From NCBI GenBank assembly GCA_002336845.1, contig DDEX01000051.1, positions 62,001 through 126,000 of the forward strand: a DNA stretch of 64,000 bases, given 5' to 3'. The notes under the pieces are model-generated. The model saw nothing but the letters and a program-made list of their open reading frames with translations, did no database searches and was not told the DNA's origin. This DNA comes from Rhodobacteraceae bacterium UBA1943 (GTDB lineage Bacteria > Pseudomonadota > Alphaproteobacteria > Rhodobacterales > Rhodobacteraceae). Shown piece by piece: positions 38,537 through 48,412 of the stretch. The translations under genes were made by a program, and so were the position numbers. The stretch's first letter is position 1. Every line of letters begins with the position of its first letter.

Positions 38537-39691
38537 ATGGCGACTACCGCTCCGGCAACGCGGCCGGCAAACCCGCGTTTTTCTTCGGGCCCCTGCGCGA
38601 AGATTCCCGGTTTCTCCCTCGACATGCTGGCTGATGCGCCCTTGGGCCGCTCGCACCGTGCCGCCGTTGGCAAGGCAAAGCTGAAAGAGGCGATTGACCT
38701 GACCCGTGACATTCTGGGCGTGCCCGCGGATTACCGCATCGGCATCGTGCCCGCCTCTGACACCGGCGCCGTGGAAATGGCGCTGTGGAGCCTGCTGGGC
38801 GCCCGCCCGGTGGAAATGCTGGCCTGGGAGTCGTTCGGCGAAGGCTGGGTGACGGATGTGGTCAAGCAGCTGAAGCTGGACGCCACCGTGAAGAAGGCCG
38901 CCTATGGCGAGATCGTCGATTTCAAGACGGTCGATTTCGACAAGGACGTGGTGTTCACCTGGAACGGCACGACCAGCGGCGTGCGCTTGCCCAATGCCGA
39001 TGCGATCCCGGCGAACCGCGCTGGCCTGACCATCTGTGACGCGACCAGCGCCGCCTTTGCCATGGATATGGACTGGGCCAAGCTGGATGTCGTCACCTTC
39101 TCGTGGCAGAAGGTTCTGGGCGGTGAGGGTGGCCATGGCGTGCTGATCTTGTCGCCGCGTGCGGTGGAGCGGCTGGAAACCTACACGCCTGCCTGGCCCC
39201 TGCCCAAAATTTTCCGCCTGACTTCGAAGGGCAAGATTTCCGAAGGCATCTTCGTGGGCGAGACGATCAACACGCCCTCGATGCTGTGCGTCGAGGATTA
39301 CCTTGTCGCGCTGAAATGGGCCAAGACCATCGGCGGGCTGAAAGGTCTGATCGCGCGGTCGGAAGGCAATGCGAACGTCATCGCCGATTTCATCGCGGGC
39401 AAGGACTGGATCGCCAATCTGGCGGTTGATCCGGCGACGGCATCCTGCACCAGCGTTTGCCTGAAATTCACCGATCCGCGTATCACCGATGGCGCCGCCT
39501 TCGCCAAGAACGTGGCGAAACGGCTGGAGAAAGAGGGCGTGGCGCTGGATGCCGGGGCCTACCGCGATGCCCCTCCGGGCCTGCGGATCTGGTGCGGCGC
39601 CACGGTCGAAACCTCGGACGTGCAGGCCCTGATGCCTTGGGTCGAATACGCCTTCAACGCCGAAATCGCGGCGCTGTCGCAAGCCGCTTGA
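38537..39691 (+). CDS. serC: Phosphoserine aminotransferase
   Basis: 384 residues; PLP enzyme for the second step of serine synthesis. Recognised by [49 protein letters not shown], and the PLP Lys region [14 protein letters not shown]. It is of the longer alphaproteobacterial type. ATG 38537 follows GGAAGGA and a hairpin leader. serA starts 68 nt downstream. Confidence 0.95.
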   Translation: MATTAPATRPANPRFSSGPCAKIPGFSLDMLADAPLGRSHRAAVGKAKLKEAIDLTRDILGVPADYRIGIVPASDTGAVEMALWSLLGARPVEMLAWESFGEGWVTDVVKQLKLDATVKKAAYGEIVDFKTVDFDKDVVFTWNGTTSGVRLPNADAIPANRAGLTICDATSAAFAMDMDWAKLDVVTFSWQKVLGGEGGHGVLILSPRAVERLETYTPAWPLPKIFRLTSKGKISEGIFVGETINTPSMLCVEDYLVALKWAKTIGGLKGLIARSEGNANVIADFIAGKDWIANLAVDPATASCTSVCLKFTDPRITDGAAFAKNVAKRLEKEGVALDAGAYRDAPPGLRIWCGATVETSDVQALMPWVEYAFNAEIAALSQAA

Positions 39692-39759
39692 GCCCCTTTC
39701 GGGGGCGCCTGACGCGCGCCCCTCCCCCCGGAAAACCCCATATATCACAGGAGCCCCCC

Positions 39760-41355
39760 ATGGCCCCCCGCGTACTCGTCTCCGACGAACTGTCCGAAAC
39801 CGCCGTCCAGATCTTCCGCGACCGCGGAATCGAGGTGGACTACATGCCGAAACTTGGCAAAGACAAGGAAAAGCTGGCCGAAATCATCGGCCAGTATGAC
39901 GGCCTTGCCATCCGCTCGGCCACCAAGGTCACCGACAAGCTGTTGGCCAATGCCACCAATCTGAAAGTGGTGGGCCGCGCCGGGATCGGGGTGGACAATG
40001 TGGATATTCCGGCCGCCTCGAAGAAAGGCGTGATCGTGATGAACACGCCCTTTGGCAATTCGATCACCACTGCCGAACATGCCATCGCCATGATGTTTGC
40101 CGTCGCCCGCCAACTGCCCGAAGCCAGCGCCTCGACCCATGCCGGCAAATGGGAAAAGTCGAAGTTCATGGGGGTCGAGCTGTTCAACAAGACCCTTGGC
40201 GTGATCGGCGCGGGCAACATCGGCGGCATCGTCTGCGACCGGGCCATTGGCCTGCACATGAAGGTTGTGGCCTATGACCCCTTCCTGTCGGAAGAGCGGG
40301 CAAAGGCGCTGGGCGTGCAGAAGGTCGAGCTGGACGAGTTGCTGGCCCGTGCCGATTTCATCACCCTGCATGTGCCGATGACCGAAAAGACCAAGGGCAT
40401 CCTGAATGCCGAAGCCTTGGCCAAGACCAAAAAGGGCGTGCGCATCATCAACTGTGCCCGTGGCGGTCTGGTGGATGAGGCAGCCCTGGCCGAGGCGCTG
40501 AAATCGGGGCATGTCGCGGGCGCGGCCTTTGACGTGTTCGAGGTGGAACCTGCCACGGAAAGCCCGCTGTTCAACCTGCCCAATGTGGTAGTGACGCCGC
40601 ACCTTGGCGCGTCAACCACCGAAGCGCAGGAGAATGTGGCCCTGCAAGTGGCCGAGCAGATGTCGGATTATCTGCTGACGGGTGCGGTGCAGAACGCGCT
40701 GAACATGCCCAATGTCACCGCCGAACAGGCCGCCGTCATGGGCCCGTGGATCAAGCTGGCCAGCCATCTGGGCGCCTTCATCGGCCAGATGACGGATGAG
40801 CCGATCCGCGCCATCAACATCCTTTACGATGGCCGCGTGGCCGACATGAACACCGCCGCGTTGAACCAGTCGGTCATCGCTGGCGTCTTGAAGGCGCAAA
40901 ACCCCGATGTGAACCTAGTTTCTGCCCCCGTCGTCGCCAAGGACAAGGGCATCCAGATTTCGACCACCCGTCAGGACAAGACCGGGGTGTTTGACGCCTA
41001 TGTCAAGGTCACCATGGTGACGGACAAGCGCGAACGCTCGGTCGCGGGCACTTGCTTTGCCGATGGCAAGCCGCGGTTCATCCAGATCAAGGGCATCAAC
41101 ATCGACGCCGAAGTCGGCCGCCACATGCTTTACACCACCAACGAAGACGTGCCGGGCATCATCGGGCTGTTGGGGATGACCATGGGCAAGAACGGCGTGA
41201 ACATCGCCAACTTTACCCTTGGCCGGTCGGGCGTGGGGCAGGATGCGATTGCGATCCTGTATCTGGATCAGGCGCTGGACCCCAAAGTGGTCGAAACGCT
41301 GGAAAACACCGGCATGTTCAGCCAGGTGAAACCGCTGGAATTCATCGGTGCGTGA
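39760..41355 (+). CDS. serA: D-3-phosphoglycerate dehydrogenase
   Basis: 531 residues; first step of serine synthesis. It has the NAD-binding GVIGAGNIGGIVCDRA, active-site regions RAGIGVDNVDIPAASKKG and NCARGGLVDEAALAEAL, and VVTPHLGASTTEAQENV. An intervening domain and a C-terminal ACT domain (MLYTTNEDVPGIIGLLGM) place it in the long type. AGGAG lies before ATG 39760. A strong terminator follows. Confidence 0.96.
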   Translation: MAPRVLVSDELSETAVQIFRDRGIEVDYMPKLGKDKEKLAEIIGQYDGLAIRSATKVTDKLLANATNLKVVGRAGIGVDNVDIPAASKKGVIVMNTPFGNSITTAEHAIAMMFAVARQLPEASASTHAGKWEKSKFMGVELFNKTLGVIGAGNIGGIVCDRAIGLHMKVVAYDPFLSEERAKALGVQKVELDELLARADFITLHVPMTEKTKGILNAEALAKTKKGVRIINCARGGLVDEAALAEALKSGHVAGAAFDVFEVEPATESPLFNLPNVVVTPHLGASTTEAQENVALQVAEQMSDYLLTGAVQNALNMPNVTAEQAAVMGPWIKLASHLGAFIGQMTDEPIRAINILYDGRVADMNTAALNQSVIAGVLKAQNPDVNLVSAPVVAKDKGIQISTTRQDKTGVFDAYVKVTMVTDKRERSVAGTCFADGKPRFIQIKGINIDAEVGRHMLYTTNEDVPGIIGLLGMTMGKNGVNIANFTLGRSGVGQDAIAILYLDQALDPKVVETLENTGMFSQVKPLEFIGA

Positions 41356-41361
41356 ACGAAA

Positions 41362-41391
41362 GGCCCGGAGGAAACTCCGGGCCTTTTCCTT
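41362..41391 (+). terminator. Rho-independent terminator after serA
   Basis: GGCCCGGAG at 41362-41370 and CTCCGGGCC at 41375-41383 form a 9-bp perfect stem closed by the tetraloop GAAA, followed by TTTTCCTT at 41384-41391. It begins 6 bases after the serA stop and overlaps the last base or two of the convergent gnd gene. Its complement could also end gnd weakly. Confidence 0.9.
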
Positions 41392-42790
41392 AGTGCCCAG
41401 CCCAAGGGCCATGGTGCAGTGGCTTGCCGTCCAGCCGGTCAAAGCCATGGGCGCCAAAGAAATCACGTTGCCCCTGAATCATGTTGGCCGTGCCGCGCGC
41501 TGTGCGCATCAGGTCAAACCACGCCAGCCCCGCCGACAGCGCGGGCAGACCATGGCCGTTCAGCGCGGCCGCCGCGACCACCTTGCGCAAGCTGCCGTGG
41601 TGCTGTTTCAGCAGCGCGGCGAAGGTCGGGGCCAGTATCAGGTTGCGCGCCGGGTCTTCGGTCAGCGCCTGCGCCATATGGTCCAGCATGTCGGACCGGA
41701 TGATGCAGCCCGCCCGCCACACCTTGGCGCATTCCGGAAGGGGCACGCCCCAGCCAAAGGTTTTCGACGCCGCATCCAGCATGGTGAAGCCTTGGGCATA
41801 ACACAGGATCTTGCCCGCCATCAGCGCGCCCTCAAGCTCCGCGACTGTCAGCGAAACCGCCTGTGGCCCGGCGCCGAAGGCCGCCTGCCCCGCCTGCCGT
41901 TCGCCCAAGCGGGACGAGACGTTGCGCGCCATCACTGCCGCCTCGATCACCGGAACGGGCGCGGCCAGATGCTGCGCCTCGATCGCCGTCCAGCGTCCGG
42001 TGCCCTTTTGCCCGGCGGCGTCCAGAATGACATCCAGCATCGCAGCCCCGGTTTCAGGGTCCACCGCACGGGCCACAGCGCCCGAGATTTCCACCAGATA
42101 GGACCGCAAGGCCCCCTGGTTCCAGCCGTCAAAGACAGTGGCAATTTCCGGGGCACCCATGCCCAGACCGTCGCGCATCAGGCCGTAAACCTCGGCGATC
42201 ATCTGCATATCGGCGTATTCGATGCCGTTATGGACCGTCTTGACGAAATGCCCCGCCCCACCCGGCCCCATCCAGGTGGCACAAGGCGTGCCCTGATGTT
42301 TCGCGGCAATTGCGGTCAGGACCGGCGCAACCCGGTCCCAGGCCGCACGGGGCCCGCCGCCCATGATCGAGGGGCCGTGCCGCGCGCCTTCCTCGCCCCC
42401 CGAAACCCCCATGCCAATAAAAGGCACACCCTGCGCCTCTGCCTCGGCCGAGCGCCGTTCGGTATCGTGGAAATTGGCGTTACCTGCATCAATGATCAGG
42501 TCATCCTTGCCCAGCAGGGGGCGCAGTGCCGCAATCTGCTGATCCACCGCATCGCCCGCCGGCACCATGAGGATGATGGCGCGCGGCGGCGCAATTGCCG
42601 CCACCAGCGCCTCAAGGCTGTGGGTCGGCACCACGCGAGCCGCCAGATCGCCCGCCTCTGCCACAAAAGCATCCGTCACCGTTCCAGTCCGGTTCCACAC
42701 CGCGATCCGGTGGCCCTTTTCCGCGATGTTCAGCGCCAGCGCCGCCCCCATCGTACCCAGACCCACCAATCCGATTTCCGCCAGTGCCAT
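41390..42790 (-). CDS. gnd: 6-phosphogluconate dehydrogenase
   Basis: 466 residues; oxidative pentose phosphate pathway, making ribulose 5-phosphate and NADPH. The N-terminal GLVGLGTMGAALALNIAEKG is the coenzyme site, IDAGNANFHDTERR and GMGVSGGEEGARHGPSIMGG are substrate-binding, and the catalytic Lys lies in HFVKTVHNGIEYADMQ. Length matches the family. Confidence 0.95.
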   Translation of the reverse strand: MALAEIGLVGLGTMGAALALNIAEKGHRIAVWNRTGTVTDAFVAEAGDLAARVVPTHSLEALVAAIAPPRAIILMVPAGDAVDQQIAALRPLLGKDDLIIDAGNANFHDTERRSAEAEAQGVPFIGMGVSGGEEGARHGPSIMGGGPRAAWDRVAPVLTAIAAKHQGTPCATWMGPGGAGHFVKTVHNGIEYADMQMIAEVYGLMRDGLGMGAPEIATVFDGWNQGALRSYLVEISGAVARAVDPETGAAMLDVILDAAGQKGTGRWTAIEAQHLAAPVPVIEAAVMARNVSSRLGERQAGQAAFGAGPQAVSLTVAELEGALMAGKILCYAQGFTMLDAASKTFGWGVPLPECAKVWRAGCIIRSDMLDHMAQALTEDPARNLILAPTFAALLKQHHGSLRKVVAAAALNGHGLPALSAGLAWFDLMRTARGTANMIQGQRDFFGAHGFDRLDGKPLHHGPWAGH

Positions 42791-42904
42791 GATCGCCTCC
42801 TGTCAGCGCTATCATGACCATATAGGCAGGACCGGGCGCCCGCAAAGGGGGCCTTGCCTTGCTGCACCGCAGCGCCTACCCCTGCATCAAGCAAAGAGGT
42901 TACG

Positions 42905-43642
42905 ATGCACAGCTACGCCATCGGCGACATTCACGGCCATCTCGACAAACTCAAGGCGGTTCATGACCTGATCGCCGACGACATCGCCCGCAACGGCGCC
43001 GCCCCGGTCGTCCATGTCGGCGATTATGAAGATCGCGGCCCTGACAGCCGCGGTGTGATCGACTTTCTGATCGACGGTCAGGCGCGGGGGGAGGACTGGA
43101 TCACCCTGCGCGGCAACCACGACCGCATGTTTGCTGGCTTTCTGCAAAGTCCCGATTGGCAGGACGAGGGGCTGCGCTCTGGCCTATCCTATCTGCATTA
43201 CAAGATCGGCGGGGCAGAGACGCTTGCTTCTTACGGCGTGAAGAATGCCGCAGACCGCCCGATCCGCAAGGTTCACCCGGAGGCCTTGGCCGCAATTCCG
43301 CCCGGGCACATCGCCTTTCTCTCTGGCCTGAAGAACTGGTGGCAGCGTGATCAGGCGATCTTTGTCCATGCGGGCATCCGCCCCGGTGTCGCGATGCCAG
43401 ATCAGACCGAGACCGACCTGATCTGGATTCGCAAGGAATTCCATGATGATCCGCGTGATCATGGCGCGTTGATCGTGCATGGCCATACCGCCATCGACCA
43501 GCCGCGCCACTATGGCAACCGGCTGAACATCGACAGTTCGGTTGCCTATGGCGGCCCGCTATCGGCCGTTGTGATCGAGGGGCGCGATGCCTTCCGGCTG
43601 ATCAAGGGCGGTCGCGTGCCGATCGGGCCCGAGGCTGCCTAG
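42905..43642 (+). CDS. Metallophosphoesterase (serine/threonine phosphatase-like)
   Basis: 245 residues. All metal motifs are present: IGDIHGHLDKL, VGDYEDRGPDSRGV, RGNHDRMF, and the late VHGHTAI. The family includes PrpA/B-type protein phosphatases and ApaH-like enzymes; the substrate is unclear. GAGG lies upstream of the ATG. Its stop overlaps the convergent MFS gene by 4 nt. Confidence 0.9.
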   Translation: MHSYAIGDIHGHLDKLKAVHDLIADDIARNGAAPVVHVGDYEDRGPDSRGVIDFLIDGQARGEDWITLRGNHDRMFAGFLQSPDWQDEGLRSGLSYLHYKIGGAETLASYGVKNAADRPIRKVHPEALAAIPPGHIAFLSGLKNWWQRDQAIFVHAGIRPGVAMPDQTETDLIWIRKEFHDDPRDHGALIVHGHTAIDQPRHYGNRLNIDSSVAYGGPLSAVVIEGRDAFRLIKGGRVPIGPEAA

Positions 43643-44739
43643 CGCACCATCTGGCGGTGCATGGGAACGGCGGCCGCCAGCATCGCCACCGACACCACCG
43701 CGACCAGCCAGAAAAAGCCCCTGTCGCCCAAGCCGTCCATCAGCCGCGCACAAAGCAAGGGCAAGACGATGGCCCCCAGCAGGCCCGAGGCGATGATCAC
43801 CGAAGGCACACGGGCATCAGCACCCATCTTGCGGATGCCGGTGACGAAGAAGCCCTGAAAGAACAGGCTGGCGCTGATGCCAAGCGGCGGGAAAAACCAG
43901 CCGGGACTGATGAATATCGCCCCCAGCGCGCAGACCAGCGTCACCGCCACGGCCCCGGCAAAAATGGTAAAGGCCGGAATTCGGCTGGCCACGAATATCA
44001 GCGCCGTGCGCGCCAGAAGATAGGCCACATAGAACAGGGAGAACAGCCGCGCCGCCTGCGCCTCGCCAAGCCCGGTCCGGATCAGGGCGGTCGGGCCAAG
44101 GCTGACCAGCGATGCCTCAAGCCCGATGGCCAATACCCCGAATACCAGAATGGGCCAATGCAGGCGGAACCCGCTCTGCACCTGACTGGCGCCGGCACCG
44201 CCGCGCGAAACCGCGCCAGACCCCAGCCAGATCAGCGCCGCGAACAGCGCCGTCACCAGCAAAGTGTCGCGCGGGCTGCCCCCCAGCGCCAGAAAGATCA
44301 GCGGTGCGGCAATTGCTCCCAGCGAAAAGATGGCGTTCAGCAAACCCATCATGGATGGCCCCCGCGTGCCATAGGCCGACAGGATGCGCGGATTGAAGAC
44401 GGCCGAGAGGCTACCGTATCCCGCGCCGAACAGGACACCCCCCAGAATGACCGCCGGCCACCATGGCGACAGCGCCATGACCAATGCGCCAACCGCCGAT
44501 CCGGCCAGCCCGGGGCGCGGGCCAATCCGCCCCGCCCCAAGATAGATACCGACCACCCCCAGAAAACAGCCGACCCAGAAGCCCGATACCAGCCATCCGG
44601 CGCCCGCCGTCGTCAGGCCGAACATCTGTTGATACACCGGCAATGCCGGCCCGATGATCGCCTGGGTGACACCCAGCAAAACAAAGCTTGCCAGCCCCGA
44701 TGCCAACAGCGCCCGGCGGGTCGCACTCGTACCGTCCAT
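43639..44739 (-). CDS. MFS transporter
   Basis: 366 residues, about eleven or twelve transmembrane segments, slightly short for the family. Recognisable are LASFVLLGVTQAIIGPALPVY in the first helix region and GAGYGSLSAVFNPRIL, with KMGADARVPSVIIASGLLG in the second half. The substrate is unknown. ATG 44739 is favoured over the TTG two codons earlier because AGGAG sits 8 bases upstream. Confidence 0.85.
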   Translation of the reverse strand: MDGTSATRRALLASGLASFVLLGVTQAIIGPALPVYQQMFGLTTAGAGWLVSGFWVGCFLGVVGIYLGAGRIGPRPGLAGSAVGALVMALSPWWPAVILGGVLFGAGYGSLSAVFNPRILSAYGTRGPSMMGLLNAIFSLGAIAAPLIFLALGGSPRDTLLVTALFAALIWLGSGAVSRGGAGASQVQSGFRLHWPILVFGVLAIGLEASLVSLGPTALIRTGLGEAQAARLFSLFYVAYLLARTALIFVASRIPAFTIFAGAVAVTLVCALGAIFISPGWFFPPLGISASLFFQGFFVTGIRKMGADARVPSVIIASGLLGAIVLPLLCARLMDGLGDRGFFWLVAVVSVAMLAAAVPMHRQMVR

Positions 44740-44883
44740 CGTCAATCTCCTGATCGCCGGGCCAAGAATCCCGGGGATGGAAGAATGTCAATCGGGGCCG
44801 CGGCGACGTAACGTCACTCTGCGCAAGTTTTGAAGGCATGTCACAATCGGTTAGCAAGACGTGATCAGCAAAAGGCGCTCCGC

Positions 44884-46059
44884 ATGACCGATATCGTGAT
44901 CCTCTCCGCCGCCCGCACGGCCATTGGCAGCTTTGGCGGCGCCCTTTCCGGATTCGCGCCGCATCAATTGGCGACCCATGTCGCCAAGGCCGCAATCGAA
45001 CGCGCAGGAATCGCGGCAGAACAGATCGGGACGGTGGTTTTCGGCCATGTCATCAACACCGAGCCGCGTGATATGTACCTGTCGCGGGTGGCTGCCCTTG
45101 AGGCGGGCGTGCCGCAGCAATCCCCGGCGATGAACGTCAACCGGCTGTGCGGCTCGGGTGTGCAAGCCATCGTTTCTTCAGCCCAGGCCCTGATGCTGGG
45201 CGATGCCGATTTCGCGCTGGCGGGCGGAGCGGAATGTATGAGCCGCTCTCCCTATGCGGTGCAGGCCGCACGCTGGGGCCAGAAGATGGGCGACACCAAG
45301 ATGATCGACATGATGACAGGTGCGCTGACCTGCCCCTTCGGCACCGGCCATATGGGCGTCACCGCAGAAAATGTCGCCGCCGAAGCCGGGATCAGCCGCG
45401 CCGATCAGGATGCTTTTGCCGTCGAAAGCCAGTCCCGCGCTGCCCGGGCAATTGCCGAGGACCTCTTTGCCAGCCAGATCGCCCCTATCGAGATCGCCAG
45501 CCGCAAGGGGCCCATCAGTTTTGCCGTTGACGAGCACCCCAAGCCCACCACGCTGGAAACCCTTGCCGGACTGCGCCCAGCCTTCCAGAAAGACGGGACC
45601 GTAACGGCAGGCAACGCCTCGGGCCTGAATGACGGGGCCGGGGCGCTGGTTCTGGCACGGGCCAGCGCAGCGGAAAAGGCGGGGCTGACGCCCCGCGCCC
45701 GGATCATGGGCTATGCGGTTGCCGGGGTGGACCCCAAGGTGATGGGCTTTGGCCCGATTCCCGCCAGCCGCCAGCTTGCAGCCAAGCTGGGGATGAAACC
45801 GTCTGACTTCGATCTGGTGGAATCCAACGAGGCCTTCGCCGCACAGGCTCTTGCCGTCTCTCGCGCGCTGGAGCTTGACCCGGCCCGTGTGAACCCCAAT
45901 GGCGGTGCCGTGGCCCTGGGGCACCCGATCGGCGGGACTGGTGCGATCATCACCACCAAGGCGCTGTATGAACTGGAGCGGACTGGCGGAAAAACGGCTC
46001 TGATCACGATGTGCATCGGAGGCGGCCAGGGGATTGCGCTGGCGATTGAACGGCTGTGA
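44884..46059 (+). CDS. Acetyl-CoA acetyltransferase (beta-ketothiolase)
   Basis: 391 residues. Catalytic Cys89 is in NVNRLCGSGVQAIV, His347 in ALGHPIGGTG, and Cys377 in TMCIGGGQG. It condenses two acetyl-CoA or cleaves acetoacetyl-CoA; in this group it feeds polyhydroxybutyrate or acetyl-CoA assimilation via acetoacetyl-CoA, which would fit the mcl1 gene at the right edge. No phaB is adjacent. The Mu-like element lies 116 nt beyond the stop. Confidence 0.93.
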   Translation: MTDIVILSAARTAIGSFGGALSGFAPHQLATHVAKAAIERAGIAAEQIGTVVFGHVINTEPRDMYLSRVAALEAGVPQQSPAMNVNRLCGSGVQAIVSSAQALMLGDADFALAGGAECMSRSPYAVQAARWGQKMGDTKMIDMMTGALTCPFGTGHMGVTAENVAAEAGISRADQDAFAVESQSRAARAIAEDLFASQIAPIEIASRKGPISFAVDEHPKPTTLETLAGLRPAFQKDGTVTAGNASGLNDGAGALVLARASAAEKAGLTPRARIMGYAVAGVDPKVMGFGPIPASRQLAAKLGMKPSDFDLVESNEAFAAQALAVSRALELDPARVNPNGGAVALGHPIGGTGAIITTKALYELERTGGKTALITMCIGGGQGIALAIERL

Positions 46060-46175
46060 AGCCGCAGGGGCATCGCGCGTGAAATCCAAGACATCGCGTT
46101 GAAATAAAACAACTTTCCTAGTCTTGCTAACCCCTTGTTAACTGTGGCCTCTGCAAAGGGGGCACCTCCTGCCTG

Positions 46176-46220
46176 TGTTGTGTAACTAATTCTGCCGCAG
46201 TGCCACAAATTCTGCCGCAA
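46176..46220 (+). repeat. Terminal inverted repeat, Mu right end
   Basis: Starts with TG at 46176, then ATTCTGCCGCA at 46189-46199 and again at 46209-46219. The outer site is part of AACTAATTCTGCCGCA (46184-46199), which is repeated inverted at the other end. Paired sites about two helical turns apart suit binding by a Mu/TnsB-type transposase. CCTG at 46172-46175 flanks it. Confidence 0.78.
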
Positions 46221-46243
46221 TAACCGCCGAAATCCGGGAATAT

Positions 46244-46630
46244 CTAGGATCGGCTGGGAACATCTGGTTGCGCGCGGTGTCTGATTGCGTGCTTGCCGGT
46301 CCGGTGCCACCAGCGATGCAGGGCCGAACGGCTGATCTGACGTGCCGGAGGAAAGACCTTTGCAACAGCACTGACCACCTGGTCGAAGGTCATTAACTCG
46401 ATACGGTCAAGCACGAAAGTTCGAAGCTCGTCGTCCGTTGTGAGCTTGGATGGGTTTCCGGGTAAGTGCAGGCGGCGATACTCGCCAGAAACAGGCACTT
46501 CAAGGCCCCGTTGAAGGCCCTTTGAAAGGGTATTGGAAAGAGCCTGTGCCGAGGTCGTGATCTGTGCCGCCAGATGGGCAATGCGTTCAGCCTCATCCAT
46601 AGCTTCGGCGTGAGGCATCGGTGCCGTCAT
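46244..46630 (-). CDS. Small HTH-like protein of the Mu-like remnant
   Basis: 128 residues from ATG 46630, whose ATGA overlaps the stop of the Mor-like gene. The N-terminal half is helical (DEAERIAHLAAQITTSAQAL). The C-terminal half contains FDQVVSAVAKVFPPARQISRSALHRWWHR, which looks like a helix-turn-helix with a basic tail. I do not recognise the family. It is the last gene before the element's right end and may be cargo or a regulator. Confidence 0.6.
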   Translation of the reverse strand: MTAPMPHAEAMDEAERIAHLAAQITTSAQALSNTLSKGLQRGLEVPVSGEYRRLHLPGNPSKLTTDDELRTFVLDRIELMTFDQVVSAVAKVFPPARQISRSALHRWWHRTGKHAIRHRAQPDVPSRS

Positions 46631-46974
46631 ACCAGCCGCCCCTCTTTCAACCATTTGCTGACGCTGACCTCTGTCACACGAAGCGTCCGGGCGATGGACG
46701 CGGTGGAGTATCCCTTCCTGGCGAGAACGGTTGCAAGCCATCGTTTCGCCAACGGCACCCGTTTCGGCAGACGATCCAATGCTGCCAGCGCCTTGGCCTT
46801 TTCGTAACCGACCATGGCTTCCACCATTCCACGCCCCTTTGGGTCGTGAGACAGATTTAGAGAGCTGCCACCGAAAGCGAGAATGAACTCGATGGTCAGA
46901 TCGAGGCCAAGGACCGCATAGAAGGGGGCAATTTGCGCTGTCGGGCGCGGCATCGGGCTGGATACGTCATTCAT
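46627..46974 (-). CDS. Mor-like transcription activator of the Mu-like remnant
   Basis: 115 residues. The arrangement resembles the Mu middle-operon regulator Mor: a domain with FILAFGGSSLNLSHDP, then a terminal HTH (GYSTASIARTLRVTEVSVSKWL). In Mu, Mor activates middle and late genes that are missing here. The start at 46974 (MNDVSSPMPRP) is preferred over the longer frame, which runs into a hairpin. Overlaps the next gene by 4 nt. Confidence 0.6.
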   Translation of the reverse strand: MNDVSSPMPRPTAQIAPFYAVLGLDLTIEFILAFGGSSLNLSHDPKGRGMVEAMVGYEKAKALAALDRLPKRVPLAKRWLATVLARKGYSTASIARTLRVTEVSVSKWLKEGRLV

Positions 46975-47003
46975 GCTGCGACCCGGAAGATTGGGGATTG
47001 GGG

Positions 47004-47045
47004 CAGCCCGCGCCACCGTATCACCAGGCACGGTAGCGCGGGCTG
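47004..47045. other. Long hairpin between gpI fragment and Mor-like gene
   Basis: CAGCCCGCGC at 47004-47013 pairs perfectly with GCGCGGGCTG at 47036-47045, and ACCGT/ACGGT extend it inside across a mismatch, leaving a 10-nt loop. No U-run follows on either strand, so it is a weak terminator at best. It may limit readthrough between the deleted phage modules or mark a deletion end. Confidence 0.5.
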
Positions 47046-47141
47046 GCGCACATGACCCGCAGCAAGCGTGCCGAATGCGACTTGGGAGCAGCGGGATCAT
47101 CCGCTGCAACATCCGAACAGGCTCCTGCTTCCTGATCGAAT

Positions 47142-47600
47142 TCAGGGGCGCAATGCGTCAGGCTTCAAGCCGAGCTGCGCGCAAATCGTGGCCTCATCTT
47201 CGGAGGCTGTCGCGTATTTCGCATCATGGCCGGGGGGCTGGCCGATGATCAACCGCCCGTGCAGATGCGCGTAGGGGGCAGGCGACTTGGAAATGAAGGT
47301 GTCGAAGCTGGCGGAATCCTGCATACACAGCGCCTTCGCCCAATCCTTCATGGCCGGAGTGATGTGGCCAGTCCGAAGTGCCGTATCGACGCGTTGCACG
47401 GCATCCGATTCGCGCATCGTGGCCAGATTGGCATTGCGGTCCGCCAGCAACTCGCGCACCGCATCAATCGGCACATAACGGGCAGGATTGACAGCCTCGC
47501 CTGCGGTCGCGGGAAGCGCCACCTTGCCGGGCATGAGCGCCGCGAAAACAGCCGTCAGCACGGCCGCTGCATCGGCTTCGGCAGGAAGCCCAGGCCAAGC
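47142..47600 (-). pseudogene. Mu gpI-like phage protease, C-terminal fragment
   Basis: From about 47600 to the stop at 47142 the frame reads as the end of a Mu gpI-type protease/scaffold: LTAVFAALMPGKVALPATAG, YVPIDAVRELLADRNANLA, HITPAMKDWAKALCMQD, and DEATICAQLGLKPDAL. The N-terminal protease part is missing. Upstream codons of the same frame come from shifted transposase sequence, so the real fragment begins at the deletion junction near 47590. It is out of frame with the transposase. Confidence 0.7.
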
Positions 47601-48412
47601 TTCACATGATATTCGTGCTTGTCGCTGTAGCGTTTGTGGTCTTGCCGGTGCGCGTGAACCACCTTCATTTCCCGGAACCGCTGCACCCATTTGGGCGATA
47701 CGTCGCATAGGGTGGCCATCTGCGCCTTCGACCGAGTGACGCCCGCCGCAGCGGTCAGCTTCTGCAACTCGACCGAACAGAGTGTGCGGACATTGCGATC
47801 CGACCTCCCCTTGATAAGCAGGCCGCGCGCGATTTCTTCCAGCCTTGCGGCAATGCGCTCCTGCACATCATCCGGCAAGCCACACCCGCTCTGCCACCGT
47901 CGCGTGATCATCACCCGAGGCTTTCCGCGATCCTTGCGGGCGGCGGGCAGAAGGTCAGCCACGTTGGTTTCGGCGGCATTGACCCAATCCCGCAGGGTGC
48001 GTTCTGCCACCGGCTTCCACGTCCCGCCGATCAGATGCACAGACTGCGCGGCCAGATCGCGGAAAGCCTGCGCCCGCTCGGCCGTGCCGCGCTTTGTGGC
48101 AAGGATCGGGGCAATAACCCGCTGCTTGTCCAAGGCAATGGTGACGTGCCGGTCGTCGGAACGGGTTTGAAGCCGCCGTTCAATAGGCGTTGAAGGGGCC
48201 GTTTCAGAAAGACCGAGAAGGCTCAGCAGTGCCGGGCATGCGGCTTCAACTCTCAACCTTAGAACATGGCCGCCTCTGCCACCGCGAGAGGAAACCTCTT
48301 CGATGATTGGTAGAGGGTGACCGCAATACTGTCGCTGGGCAAAAGCTCTGCGCGCTACCCGTTCCGCAATTCCGCGCATACGCGCAAAGTCACTCGATGA
48401 CAGCAGCGTCAT
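47555..48412 (-). pseudogene. Mu-type transposase (MuA-like), N-terminal fragment
   Basis: 285 codons remain of a protein expected to be over 600. The N-terminal part (RGGRGGHVLRLRVEAACPAL, then RTLRDWVNAAET) and the later HTH-like stretch (SKAQMATLCDVSPKWVQRFR) followed by DHKRYSDKHEYHV fit the DNA-binding region of Mu-like transposases in Rhodobacterales phages. The DDE catalytic domain is gone; the frame ends at 47555 in shifted sequence. The start overlaps the gp16-like gene by 4 nt. The deletion prevents self-transposition. Confidence 0.65.
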
